Below, piece by piece: positions 17,084-44,845 of a stretch of DNA of 64,000 nucleotides. The DNA lies in NCBI RefSeq assembly GCF_018812025.1, contig NC_063052.1, forward strand, positions 13,374,001 through 13,438,000, given 5' to 3'. This DNA comes from Megalobrama amblycephala (lineage: Eukaryota; Chordata; Actinopteri; Cypriniformes; Xenocyprididae). The notes below the pieces were generated by a model. It worked only from the letters and a program-made list of their open reading frames with translations, had not been told where the DNA came from and ran no database searches. The stretch's first letter is position 1. Each line of letters opens with the position of its first letter. The translations under genes were made by a program, and so were the position numbers.

Positions 17084-17650
17084 GTAGGCGAGCGGACTAT
17101 CATTTAACTCTTTGATAAATCACTTCTTAACTGTTTTTGTTTGCAGGGTTCAGAGTTTTTTAATCGACACGCTAATCGCACGTGTTTATACGTTAGCTGT
17201 TTGATCAAACTTACATTGGCAGACGCGGGCACACTTTTAAAGTACGTGATGCGTCTATTTTACTAACGATGAAAACGTAACGATTGCTTGTAGGCAGTTT
17301 GCGGTCATGTTGGGTTTTTTACTCTATTATTAATCAACTAAAACTTTAATAGTTATTATTAGAGTAAAAACAACCAACGATATGTTGAAATTACCGACAT
17401 ATTTGTCAACAAATTGTATTATCGTGTTTAAATTTGTGATTTTTGAAACGACGGTTGATCTTAGTATACTTTGAAAAGTTGTGAGTAAACTTGTCATGGA
17501 TTCCGTTCGCAATAGAATGCTAGTACTCCATACTACAGTTAAAATAGTATATTAAACAGTAAATATGATCAAAGATAAACATATATACATATGGTAAACA
17601 TACATATTTCAATACACTCGACACAGTATACATACTTAACACATAGTGTG

Positions 17651-17702
17651 ACTAGGATGTTAGTATGCTATTCTGTACTAGGATGTTAGTATGCTATTCT
17701 GA
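17651..17702. repeat. Two tandem copies of a 26-bp unit
   Basis: The unit ACTAGGATGTTAGTATGCTA plus TTCTGT occurs at 17651-17676 and again at 17677-17702, with one base different at the end. Intronic or leader region of the zinc-finger gene. Confidence 0.9.
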
Positions 17703-17798
17703 ACGTACCTGTGGATAGCTTGTAAGTTTACCCTGTTTTGTTCTTTCTTAAAGTTGTTTCTTGGTATTTTTGTTTGTTGTTTTCTCGGCAGCCCAGTT

Positions 17799-34860
<17,062 letters not shown>

Positions 34861-35159
34861 GAATGAGTCTTCCAGCGCGTAAAAAAATGCAACAAATAGT
34901 TTGAACATGTTTTTGTAAAGATGCAGATCATTTTGCAACAGAATTCAGTTCAAACTGTATTTCCGTCTTTTTCAATGCAGCCGAATTTGTGCAGTTGGTA
35001 AAAAAAAATGGGACTGATTCATCACTGAAATATTAAGCTGTATTTAGACATCTCAAAAAACTTGAAAGGGCTTCTACGTCATACATATCACTTGTGCTTC
35101 TTTAGTGAATGCAGATTAATCCATTGAATTTGTGTCTTTTGACAATGTGAAAACCTATG

Positions 35160-35232
<73 letters not shown>

Positions 35233-35648
35233 GTGCTGTCAAACCGATTAATCACAATTAATCACATCTAGCTAAAGTCTGTTTACATTGTGTATATATT
35301 ATATTTATGTGTGTCTGTGTATACACGCATGTATATGTATAAATATGTGTGTATGTATATACACACATTATGTAAACAAACTTTTATGTTAGATGCGATT
35401 AATTGCAATTAATCGATTTGAGTGTATACATATATAAAATTTGTGCCCTCAAATGATTAATCACGATGAATCGCATCCAGACTAAGTTTGTTTACATAAC
35501 ATGTGTACTGTGTATATTTATTATGTATATATAAATACACACATATGCATGTATATATTTATTATATTTGCATATAAAATATTAATTTGATATATAAATA
35601 TACATGCATACATGTAAATATTTCTTAAATACATGTATACATAAATAC

Positions 35649-35708
<60 letters not shown>

Positions 35709-35776
35709 AATTGGTACACATACATCATGTACAGACTTATTTTGGATGTGATTAATCACGATTAATCATTTGACAG

Positions 35777-35842
<66 letters not shown>

Positions 35843-35843
35843 T
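35160..35843. repeat. TA microsatellites with two AGTGCTGTCAAACGATTAAT-type MITEs
   Basis: (TA)n runs at about 35160-35229, 35661-35702 and 35780-35841. Between them, inverted AGTGCTGTCAAACCGATTAA and GATTAATCATTTGACAGCAC ends, with an internal degenerate pair near 35390-35475, suggest two adjacent or overlapping MITE copies. Lies in the 3' flank of the zinc-finger gene. Confidence 0.7.
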
Positions 35844-36919
35844 GTATTCATTGACTTTGAATTAGTATTGAACATTGAACATTGTTTCTTATATACGGTC
35901 CTGTGTCACAACTGAGGTCAAGAAAAAATATAAGCAGACATGCACATATTACTGATTTAACAAGAAAGATTCCTCTCAGATTTTGTTCGCCATTATAAAC
36001 TAAATGGTTGTTGTTTTGGTTATTCATGTAAAAAGCATGATATCCTCTGTTCAAATGTATGTTTAGAATCCATGAGCAATGGATTTTGTTTATAAGCATC
36101 ATTACATGTAATTCAAGTTAATTTTCTTTTGTAATTTTCAGTGTTACTGACCAAGTAGAAGAAATTAATTTAGAGAGACAACAGTTGAATGTTCAGTCTT
36201 GTTTAATCCAGTATTTCTTAATTTTTTTTGTCATGGCTGTCATAATTGAATTTAAACTTCGTTTTCACAAGTATTAATATCAAATTCTTTTTTATTGTAA
36301 CTAACTGTTTTAATAATAAATTCCTATTTCTTAAATAAAATTCTTGTTTTCACAGACCTGTCATTTGAATTGTGTAATAATGTACTAGACATAACCAAGT
36401 TGATGAGAGTATTTAAGAAACTTTGTTTCTTTAGTTGTAAACAGATCCCTTAGTAGTCTGATCCAGTAGTTTTGCATTAAGGATTCAAGAAAAGCTCCAT
36501 TTGTTTTTATTCCATTGTTATGTCTCACCCTATGGTCTCACCCCAATCCTTTTTTACAATACCATGCTTTATCAGACGATGGCGCCAAATTACCAATTTA
36601 CAACCAAATGATGTAAATAAAGGGTGAGTGCGGCGAACCTGTGCTATAAATAAATATTTTAAAAACATATATGTGGTTAAATCAATATTGATATACATTT
36701 AAATGAATGAAAGTATAATTCATCGTTTCATATTTATTATACAATCATAGTCAAACGGGTTTTTACGACAACAACATTCAAAAGACCGCTGCGCGTGAAC
36801 AGCAGTTGGAAAAGTGCGCGAGGAAGATCAGATCTGCCAACTGACATTCTCATCCTTAACATATTTATTCACAAATTTAGAGATATTTCTGAGTGTTTAA
36901 TAACATAACTGTCGTCGTA
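35844..36919. other. Spacer between the zinc-finger gene and syce1
   Basis: AATAAA words at about 36316 and 36343 on the plus strand could end long zinc-finger-gene transcripts. The syce1 promoter and leader must lie in the 3' part; a CG-richer patch at about 36775-36830 is the best candidate. No other gene seen. Confidence 0.35.
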
Positions 36920-39900
36920 ATGAGTGTGATACTTGGTGGGTTGTTTTGTTTTTGTGAAGATGTGTTTAGTCAGCTAAGCAGGTTGAGTTTGATTTTCGAG
37001 AATAGCAGCTTGCTAAATATTGTTTTGTACAGAGTCATCATTCAACATTGAGGATATTATAAAGACACCAAAAAGCCCAGGTATGACATGAATCACTGAC
37101 GAGCTATTATATTCATTATTTTCTGTTACATCTCAAATAATCTCATGAATAAGATACTAAACCGCTAAACCGATGAGTTTGTTTCGTTAACTTACCTCTC
37201 CCAGTTTGTCCCATAGAGAAGGCCTAACCCATAAACCAGATCTTTAATGTTTTGTTCACTCAAAGGGACTTAATAATGCCTTTGTATTTATTACATAACA
37301 TTTGCTATTTTTTTATAGTCAGGCGAACAGAACCGAAACCAACGGAGCTGTTGATCAAACTCAGGAAGCTTCAACAAGGTCAACTGCCAATTGACCTCCT
37401 TAAATCTTAAATCAACATGTCTTACAAGCAAAAATTAACACCCATATGTTGATTTCAGCCAAGAAAAGCCTTGAAGATGAGGTGAAGGAAACTATGATCT
37501 TCAGATGTGCTAGGAAAGAGGAGGAAGATACCTGTATGTATACTTACATTACCCAAAAATGGCATTATTATTCATTCAAATGAGAGTAAAACAGTACAGA
37601 TCAGTGTATTTTCTTTTCTTACAGTAACTGCTGAAGCCTTACAGTTGGAGGGAACATTGCACGAAAAGGAAGGTGATCATCTAAAATCAAATACTGGTTT
37701 GGTTTACATCCTCCTGGGACCCATGAATAGACTTCTGTCCTCTGTAGTGGACATTATATTTTAGTGATTTTCTCTGACATCATACATGTCACAGTTTTAA
37801 AGGATTAGTTCACTTTCAAATTAAAATTTCCTGATAATTTACTCACCCCCATGTCATCCAAGATGTTCATGTCCTTCTTTCTTTAGTCGAAATTAAGGTT
37901 TTTGATGAAAACATTCCAGGATTTTTCTCCATATAGTGGATTTCAATGGAGCCCAAACGGTTGAAGGTCAAAATTACAGTTTCAGTGCAGCTTCAAAGGG
38001 CTTTAAATGATACCAGACGAGGAATAAGGGTCTTATCTAGTGAAACGATCGATCATTTAAAAAAAAAAATACAACCGTTTATGCTTTATCAACACAAAAT
38101 ATCGCCTTGAACGTACTTCCCGTTTCCGCATTCTTCAAAACGCTTACGCTGAATGTTCTACGCCTTCCTTATTCTACTTACGGAACGAACGCGGCGCCAG
38201 TTTCGTTTTTTTCAAACAATTTGGACCTTCAACCTGTTGGTAGCCGTTGAAATCCACTATATGGAGAAAAATCCTGGAAGGTTTTCCTCAAAAAACTTCA
38301 TTTCTTTTCGACTGACGAAAGAAAGACATGAACATCTTGGATGACATGGGGGTGAGTAAATTATCAGGAAAAGTTTATTTAAAAGTGGACTAATCCTTTA
38401 AGAGCACATTCAGGGCTTTCCAGAGATACCAAATTTTTAGAGGTTTCGCTATGAAAACAACAACTTCTTGGTCTTTACATATGACTGAAAATGAAAATTA
38501 GCACTCTTATGGAAATATGATAATATTGTTTGTTATAAATCTACATCTCAGGAAAATGTTAGGGGGTTTCAAATCAAAATATGACTTTCTGTTATGAAAC
38601 AGGACATTGATTTCATACATGACCTCAGTAGAGGACTTAAATCATGTTTATCAGGCATTTTAGGAGATACAACAAGTGAATATGGAAAGAAATTATATAT
38701 CAATATTCCTATTAATTATTAGATATTATCATGAAAATGTTGGCAATTATTACTCCCATTATTACACTTATTTTTCATTGCATGTTGCTCCAAGAACACA
38801 TTAATATGCAAATTAGATACAGTGTATAGATATATTGTATTGAATGGGAAAATCCATGTATGACTATTTTACCCACATATTGCATTAATTAATGGTATAT
38901 CAATTAATTCCATTATATCTTTCATAACATAGTTGAGAATCATCTTTATACAAAGTTTGGTTAAAAACAATCCTGAAGCCTAAAAATTAATCCCATTGTT
39001 TTTGCCTATACATGTAATTTCATGCCATGTTATTTTTTAAACAACTTAGTCCTGGTGTCCACTACAGAGGACATATCATAACATATGAATAAAATATAAT
39101 TTTTCAAAAATGTTATTTTTTAATTTGTTTCTTTTGCTCTAAACAATATAATAACGTGAAAAAATACTAAATTCAAAAAACTTTTTTTTTTTCTGGGTCT
39201 CAGGAGGATATAACACTGTCTAGCACCACATGATTACATGAAATCACCAATAAGCGTTGTTATCAGATATATTATTTACAGTGTTGCACACATATTCTTG
39301 TCATACAGAGTTAAATAGATCTCTGCAGCTCAAATGTGAGGACATCCAGCTAGAGGCACAAAGGTAAGCTTACTCAGATATCCAAATAACACTCACTGGT
39401 ATTTAAGCTGCACATCATATGGAAACTGCTCACATGTGAACCACAACATGAGTCACCTAAACACTGAGCTTTGGTCTCACTCTCAGGTCAAAGAGTTTGT
39501 ACAGGGTGTGTATTCACTCGATACCTTACACAAATCGTATTAAAAATAGGTTGAGAGCAGAATTTTGTGTGTCATATTTATATCCTGATTTAAAGTCTAA
39601 CTTGTAACTCTGTAGGCAGCTTGAGCAGATCCATCAGAAAGAGGAACTAGTAAAGCAGTACTGCTTTCAGATCCAGGAGACCAAACTAAAGCACAGAAAG
39701 ATTCGGTATGACTCACTGTTTTTAACAGCGAATGGAAACTCCTAGCATTTATCTCTTCAGATATCAGAATTAGATATGAGATGCTGTCACAGCTACATTT
39801 TTGCAAATATAGTCAGAATATTTATTGTAATGCCTATATTCTTAATGAAATGCTACAGGATTAACAATTGTGTTTTATTTTTAAAATTCAAACTAATTTT

Positions 39901-42657
39901 AATCTATTTTAGGATGAAGTTTGAGAATCAGCTTCAGCAGTTAATGGAGCAGCATAAAAACCTGTCTTGCTGTTTTTGTAAGTGGTCTAATGGAATGGAT
40001 ATTAAAATAAAAGCAACTGAGCTTTCTTTTCTTGTAAAATGGAAACTGCTTTATTCGTTACAGATTTGATAATAGCTTTTGCGTTCCATTTTCTTTCTTT
40101 TTCCAGACTCCACAAAGACTCCCAGCAGAAATCCAGTCTGCTGAGTACACCACTGAGCAGCTGCTGAAGGCTGGTACGTTTTTTTTTTTTATTATTTTGT
40201 TCCATTGGTTAAGTTTTACAGCCCTCTCCAGTGTGTAGCTGCATGTTTAGTGTGACATTTGATGCCTTCTGGATTCATTCAGACATAGAAGTCAAATTAA
40301 TCCAGTCATTTTTCCAAAATGACTCATTTGGCCAGTCCACAAGGCAGTGGCTGGATTTAAAATAGCATATACCGTAGTGGCCAAAAGTGATATCTGGAGG
40401 GGATATTTGTTTTTTATGACCCTACAAGTTCATGTAAACCATCAAAATATTGAGGAAAATATTTTCTATTTTTGGTTAAGGTGTTTATCTGATAAAACTA
40501 CAGCTACAGGTTTTATTTCAAAAATGCATTGACTACAACATCACATCAGTAATATTTTGTTGGTTCGCTCTTGTTTTTGCATGTTCATAATCAGTGTTGG
40601 GGGTAACTCGTTACAAATAACTTGAGTTACATAATCAGATAACTTTTTGTAAAAAAGTATGTAGTAAAGTAATGCAATACCTTTTCAATTTACAACAAAA
40701 TAATCCGTTACTTTTTTAAATAAGTAACGCAAGTTACTTTTTCACATTATTGACTGACAGCTCTCCTGTCCCCATGTTGAGAGAAATAAAGTTCAGAGGT
40801 GTTGTGTGCGCTGTATGAACATGATGGTTATTGTAGTTCTAGACTAAATGTGAACATGCATTTACTCATCTCACTTGCACGAAAACATTCAGTATTCCTC
40901 AAAATGAGTAAAAACGGTTTTAAAATTTTATGCAAACCTGTAATAATTAATTGTATTAAATTACACAAATATACTTTATGTATTTATTCTCACTTTATTA
41001 ACCAATGTCTTTGCTGCTGACCTTCAATGATCCAATTCAACCATATTAATTATCAAAAATTACTTTAGATTAGATTTAGAAATAAAAGTGTTGAACTATC
41101 CTATTCATCTTTAATCCAGAATGGCAGCACAGCTGAAAGTTTTTTTTGAGCTGCGCCCTCTAGTGTACAGGTGTAAATATGCATTTCCTTCAGCCTGAGG
41201 CTTATTAATTTCACTTTTGGGGCCATATTTTAACGTTCTGAAGCACACGGCGCAAGTGAACTTAGGGCGTTTCCGAATCCACTTTTGCTAGTTTAATGAC
41301 AGGAAAAATGGTCGGCGCACCAGGCGCATGGTCTAAAAGGGTTGTCCCTAGTCTCTTAATGAGTCATGGGTGTGTTTTGGGCATAATGTGCAATAAAACA
41401 GAGTCTCAATTCCCATTCCCTTTAAAAGCCAGTTGTGCTCCCGCCATGGCGGATTTGCTATTTACATCCTGGAATTTGCAAGCGGAAAAACTGAACGCTT
41501 CTCTAGCGAGGAAACGGATCTACAGGATTTATGTACACTATAATTTATGTACACTATAATAATCTTTTACATTGTAATCATTTTATTTTTAATATTTGGC
41601 ATGTTTGTGTGCTTCTGTGTGTGTAACAAGCAGAGTGTATGTGCGTTGTGCACCTGCCTATAGGCGCATATTACTAACGCACCCTTTAAATAACAAAAAA
41701 GTACTGTGCCATTGACTTTAGACCAGTTTCAGTTGGTCAATGGTGCAGTCCTTTTCAGTTGCCTCAAAATAGCAACACGCCAACAATGCACCTGAACACA
41801 CCTCGTTTTCAGACCAGCACGCCCATGGGCGAACAGATGGGCACAAATGCATTTGCTATTTAAACAACGTGGCACTGGACGTGAAAATGATAACTGTTGT
41901 TGTCTTGTGTCAGGTCTATGATAGGACCCTTGGTGTGAAAGGGCTTTAACATTTTTTTGTTGTTATTAAAAAACAAACAAACAAGCAAGCCCAGCCCAGG
42001 TGAGAAAAAGTAACACAAAAGTAATGTAACGCATTACTTTTCATAAAAAGTAACTAAGTAACGCAATTAGTTACTTTGATAAGAGAGTAACGCAATATTG
42101 TAATGCATTACTTTTAAAAGTAACTTTTCCCAACACTGTTCATAATTTCTTTGTATGACAAAATTATGTTCGCACAATTTGGCATGTTTCATTGCGTTAT
42201 CACAAATAAAACAATTTACTTTAAGCACAACTACGAAATATGCTTACACAATTTTAATAATATTTGAATAAAGGGTGAAGATGTCAATTTTGGCCTCTTC
42301 TGTATTAGCATACTACTCTCACTATACTAACTTTATTCAGCAGAAATAGTCAGAGAGTTATGGTATTCTGAATTTAGCCTTTTTAAGAACATCCTAAGGC
42401 TAGATGACCTGCAAAGATTGGATTGCAGTGTAACGTAACCTCACACAAGTGTCCACAAGACCTAAAACTGAGCTCTCAACATCCTTAAACAAGAGACCAA
42501 CATCATCCTCAGAGTAATCTGATACTTTCCTGTGTGTTTTTGTGTGTCTATCCCTACAGAGCAACAGAAGCTGGAGCAGTTGACCAAGCTGCAGGACGGG
42601 TTAAGCCACACCCAGAATGCAGAGATGCACATGGACACTTGTGAAAAAGCACCATGA
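36920..42657 (+). CDS. syce1: Synaptonemal complex central element protein 1 (syce1), with one frame-breaking base
   Basis: Coiled-coil protein of the meiotic synaptonemal complex central element. Exons: 36920-36935, 37033-37080, 37319-37378, 37459-37533, 37625-37672, 39309-39363, 39616-39705, 39913-39977, 40107-40173 and 42560-42657. Frames join cleanly except exon 8 to 9. Removing one base from exon 8 makes the total 621 nt (206 residues). The protein is almost entirely Gln/Glu/Lys/Leu-rich helix. Blocks EVLINRINEVQQAKK and FEEQLEDLMGQHKDL of human SYCE1 are mirrored here by ELLIKLRKLQQAKK and FENQLQQLMEQHKNL, followed by a QRLPAEI...TEQLLKAE segment like human ERLAKEI...KEQLLKEE. It is shorter than human SYCE1 (about 350 residues), lacking the C-terminal extension. 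With the base as given, the frame stops early in exon 9. Introns 5 and 9 hold large transposons. Confidence 0.82.
37707..39210. mobile_element. TIR element in syce1 intron 5, split by a nested foldback element
   Basis: The left end ATCCTCCTGGGACCC and the right end TGGGTCTCAGGAGGAT are inverted. Just inside them, GTCCTCTGTAGTGGACA (from 37737) pairs with TGTCCACTACAGAGGACA (from about 39057). The element at 37798-38401 is inserted within it. Confidence 0.72.
37798..38401. mobile_element. Foldback element, second copy of the 4989-5803 family
   Basis: AAAGGATTAGTTCACTTTCA at the left, AAAGTGGACTAATCCTTTAA at the right. The arms share CATTCCAGGATTTTTCTCCA and its complement. The centre differs from the 4989-5803 copy. 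Confidence 0.82.
40592..42138. mobile_element. hAT-like non-autonomous element with 8-bp target duplication, in syce1 intron 9
   Basis: TTCATAAT at 40584-40591 is repeated at 42139-42146. Ends CAGTGTTGGGGGTAACTC and AACTTTTCCCAACACTG. The body is the reverse-oriented relative of 8572-9195, expanded by a 710-bp insertion at 41220-41929. Confidence 0.88.
41220..41929. mobile_element. 710-bp element nested in the hAT-like element
   Basis: Compared with the 8572-9195 copy, extra DNA starts after TTCACTTTTG and ends before TTGGTGTGAAAG, leaving TTG on both sides. The ends GGGCCATATTTTAACG and the complement of the right end (GGGTCCTATCATAGACC) are roughly inverted. It is GC-richer than its surroundings. 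An open frame at 41296-41559 has no recognised product. Confidence 0.7.
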
Positions 42658-42884
42658 ATATCTCACACATTTCGCAAACTTGAGCTGAGTCCTACTGTAT
42701 TCCAACAAATGCAAATTTTACAGCAGATAGAGAAGTTAGTGAAGCAGTTTTTCCATTGTCCACATGCATTGTCGTTGTGTTATGACATCAAAAAAAGAAC
42801 AAATACTGATATAAACCTCAATCAAATCATACCCGTACCTAGTATATAAACGTTTCTAAACCATTTATTCAGAATTTAAGACAC

Positions 42885-42890
42885 AATAAA
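42885..42890 (+). terminator. Probable syce1 polyadenylation signal
   Basis: AATAAA about 230 nt after the syce1 stop codon, same strand. Confidence 0.6.
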
Positions 42891-42899
42891 AAAAGTTTG

Positions 42900-44332
42900 T
42901 AAACAAGCCTAAATTCCCCAAGATTTGTATTTATATACATAAATTGTATCGATGATACTCTATTAAAGTCAAACTCCATCATACTCCTCGATCAGATATT
43001 CCTAATTAGATCAACTTCCAGTTTCCATCAGTCCTATGACACATCCAGCAGAGCACCCTGGGAATTCTTTGGTGTTCAGTAATACCGTTCTGTCTTAATT
43101 TCATTTTGCATTGAAAAAATACAGGCCAAAGGCCAGTCCTGAGAACATATTTATCAACCTAATATTCTACAGTTTCTCCTGACAACACAGTTCATGCAGG
43201 AATGTACACGTGTAGTAGGTCTGCAACCATTATACTGCAAATTCTGATTGCTGGCGTAATAAAATTCATTCAACTCCACCCCCCCACACCCCCCATATCA
43301 CTTTCTCAGCTTTCAATCCACTTCCTTGACAGCACATGGTTTAAATAGAGGAAAAATTAATGAACAAGCCTCCTTTCAGTTTCATACATCCCTTAAATAC
43401 TTTCCAGTCATGACTTTTGCAGATGTTCTGTGTTCTTTGCCTTCAAAAGTAAAAGCGTTGTCTACCAACCATCTCTGGTTTCCTTTATGCCTATGATCCA
43501 TTGGCACAGTCACCACCAAAGCATAATTTCAGCATGACGTGTCCTGGGGCGTTTGTGTGGTGTACTTTAACGAGGGTGTGTTTTAGTGCCTTCAGAGTAG
43601 CATAACTCAGCTTCTGCCCTGACATGTTAATTTCCTTTACCAGAGCTGAAAATGGCGTATATTTGCATCACAAGGAACTAAAAGGTCCAGCAGAAAAAGC
43701 TGAGAAAAGCCTCTTGACGTTCGAACCCTCCTTTGGCCTGATTTGTGTTTCTCTATTCTGCAGGGATTGCAGTGTGATTACTGTTGAGGTATGCCCTGAT
43801 GCCTTATAAGGGCAAAGTGAATCATCTGTGGGCTCAGATTGGCACAGAGCGAGGAATATTCCTCCTGCTACAGCAAGACTCCTCATATTTGAGCTTGTGC
43901 TATTTTCGTGGTGTTTATATGAGATCCATGGACCATGTCATTTAGCAGACGCTTTTATCTCTCACAGCAGTATTGGGGATGTTTGGTACAATTTTTTTTA
44001 GTTCTCTTTACACTTCTCTGGCCCCTTCCTCCATGTTTTGTTATCCCAGGTTATTCCCCATCTGTTGAAGTAGAGTGACAGATATGTAAGTGAAACATCC
44101 CACAAATAGTACAGAAGATTCTGTGATAGTCTACTTCATTTATTTCTATCATAAATAAAAACATAAATAGATGAGAGAATGCATGTCTCGGGATGTAAAG
44201 ACACTGAATTTTTAATGTTGACATTTAAAGAGATTTGTAAATTCTATGCATACCACAATAGAATGTGAAGGCAAAATAATAAATAAATAAACAATGTAAA
44301 TGAAAAAGCTCATTTGTCAATAAATATAACTA
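42900..44332. other. Spacer between convergent syce1 and fam83h
   Basis: No gene recognised. A SINE-like fragment (CATTTAGCAGACGCTTTTAT) is at 43939-43958. The open frame at 43624-43809 shows no family features. Confidence 0.4.
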
Positions 44333-44778
44333 CACTCCAAAAATAAACCAAGTTAGGTTAAAAATGGGAAAAACCCAGCGGTTGGGTTAAATTTTTGACC
44401 AACCTGCTGGTCAGTTTTATTTAATTCAACTATTGTTTAAAAATTACTATATGGCTGGCTTAAAATGAAACCAAAATAGGTTGAAAATTAAAAATCAGAT
44501 ACATAATTACTAGAGGCAACAGTAATAATCAAAAAGCAAACATTTATTAATAAGCAATTTAATAAATTATTATTTAATTATTATTTATTAATAAATGATC
44601 ATAATGTTAATTTCCAACCTATTTTGGGTGCATTTTAAGCAAGCAATATAGTAACTTTTAAATAGTTGAGTTAAATAAAACTACCCACCAGGTTGGGTCA
44701 AACATGTAACCCAACCGTTGGGTTTGTCCATTTTTATCCCACCTTGACTTATTTTTAACCCAGCAATTTTAGAGTGTA
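44333..44778. mobile_element. Foldback element 3' of fam83h (copy 1)
   Basis: Inverted ends ACACTCCAAAAATAA and TTTTAGAGTGT. The arms contain AACCCAGCGGTTGGGTTAAA and the complement-type ACCCAACCGTTGGGT. Closely similar to, and in the same orientation as, 54066-54580 upstream of fam83h. Confidence 0.82.
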
Positions 44779-44845
44779 GGCATTAAATGCTTTGCTTAGA
44801 ATTGATATACTTCACAAAATACATTACAAATATTGTACAAGGATC

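Noticed and set aside
41296..41559. 87-codon frame in the nested 710-bp element
   Set aside because: No recognisable family; the GC-rich transposon interior probably keeps it open by chance.
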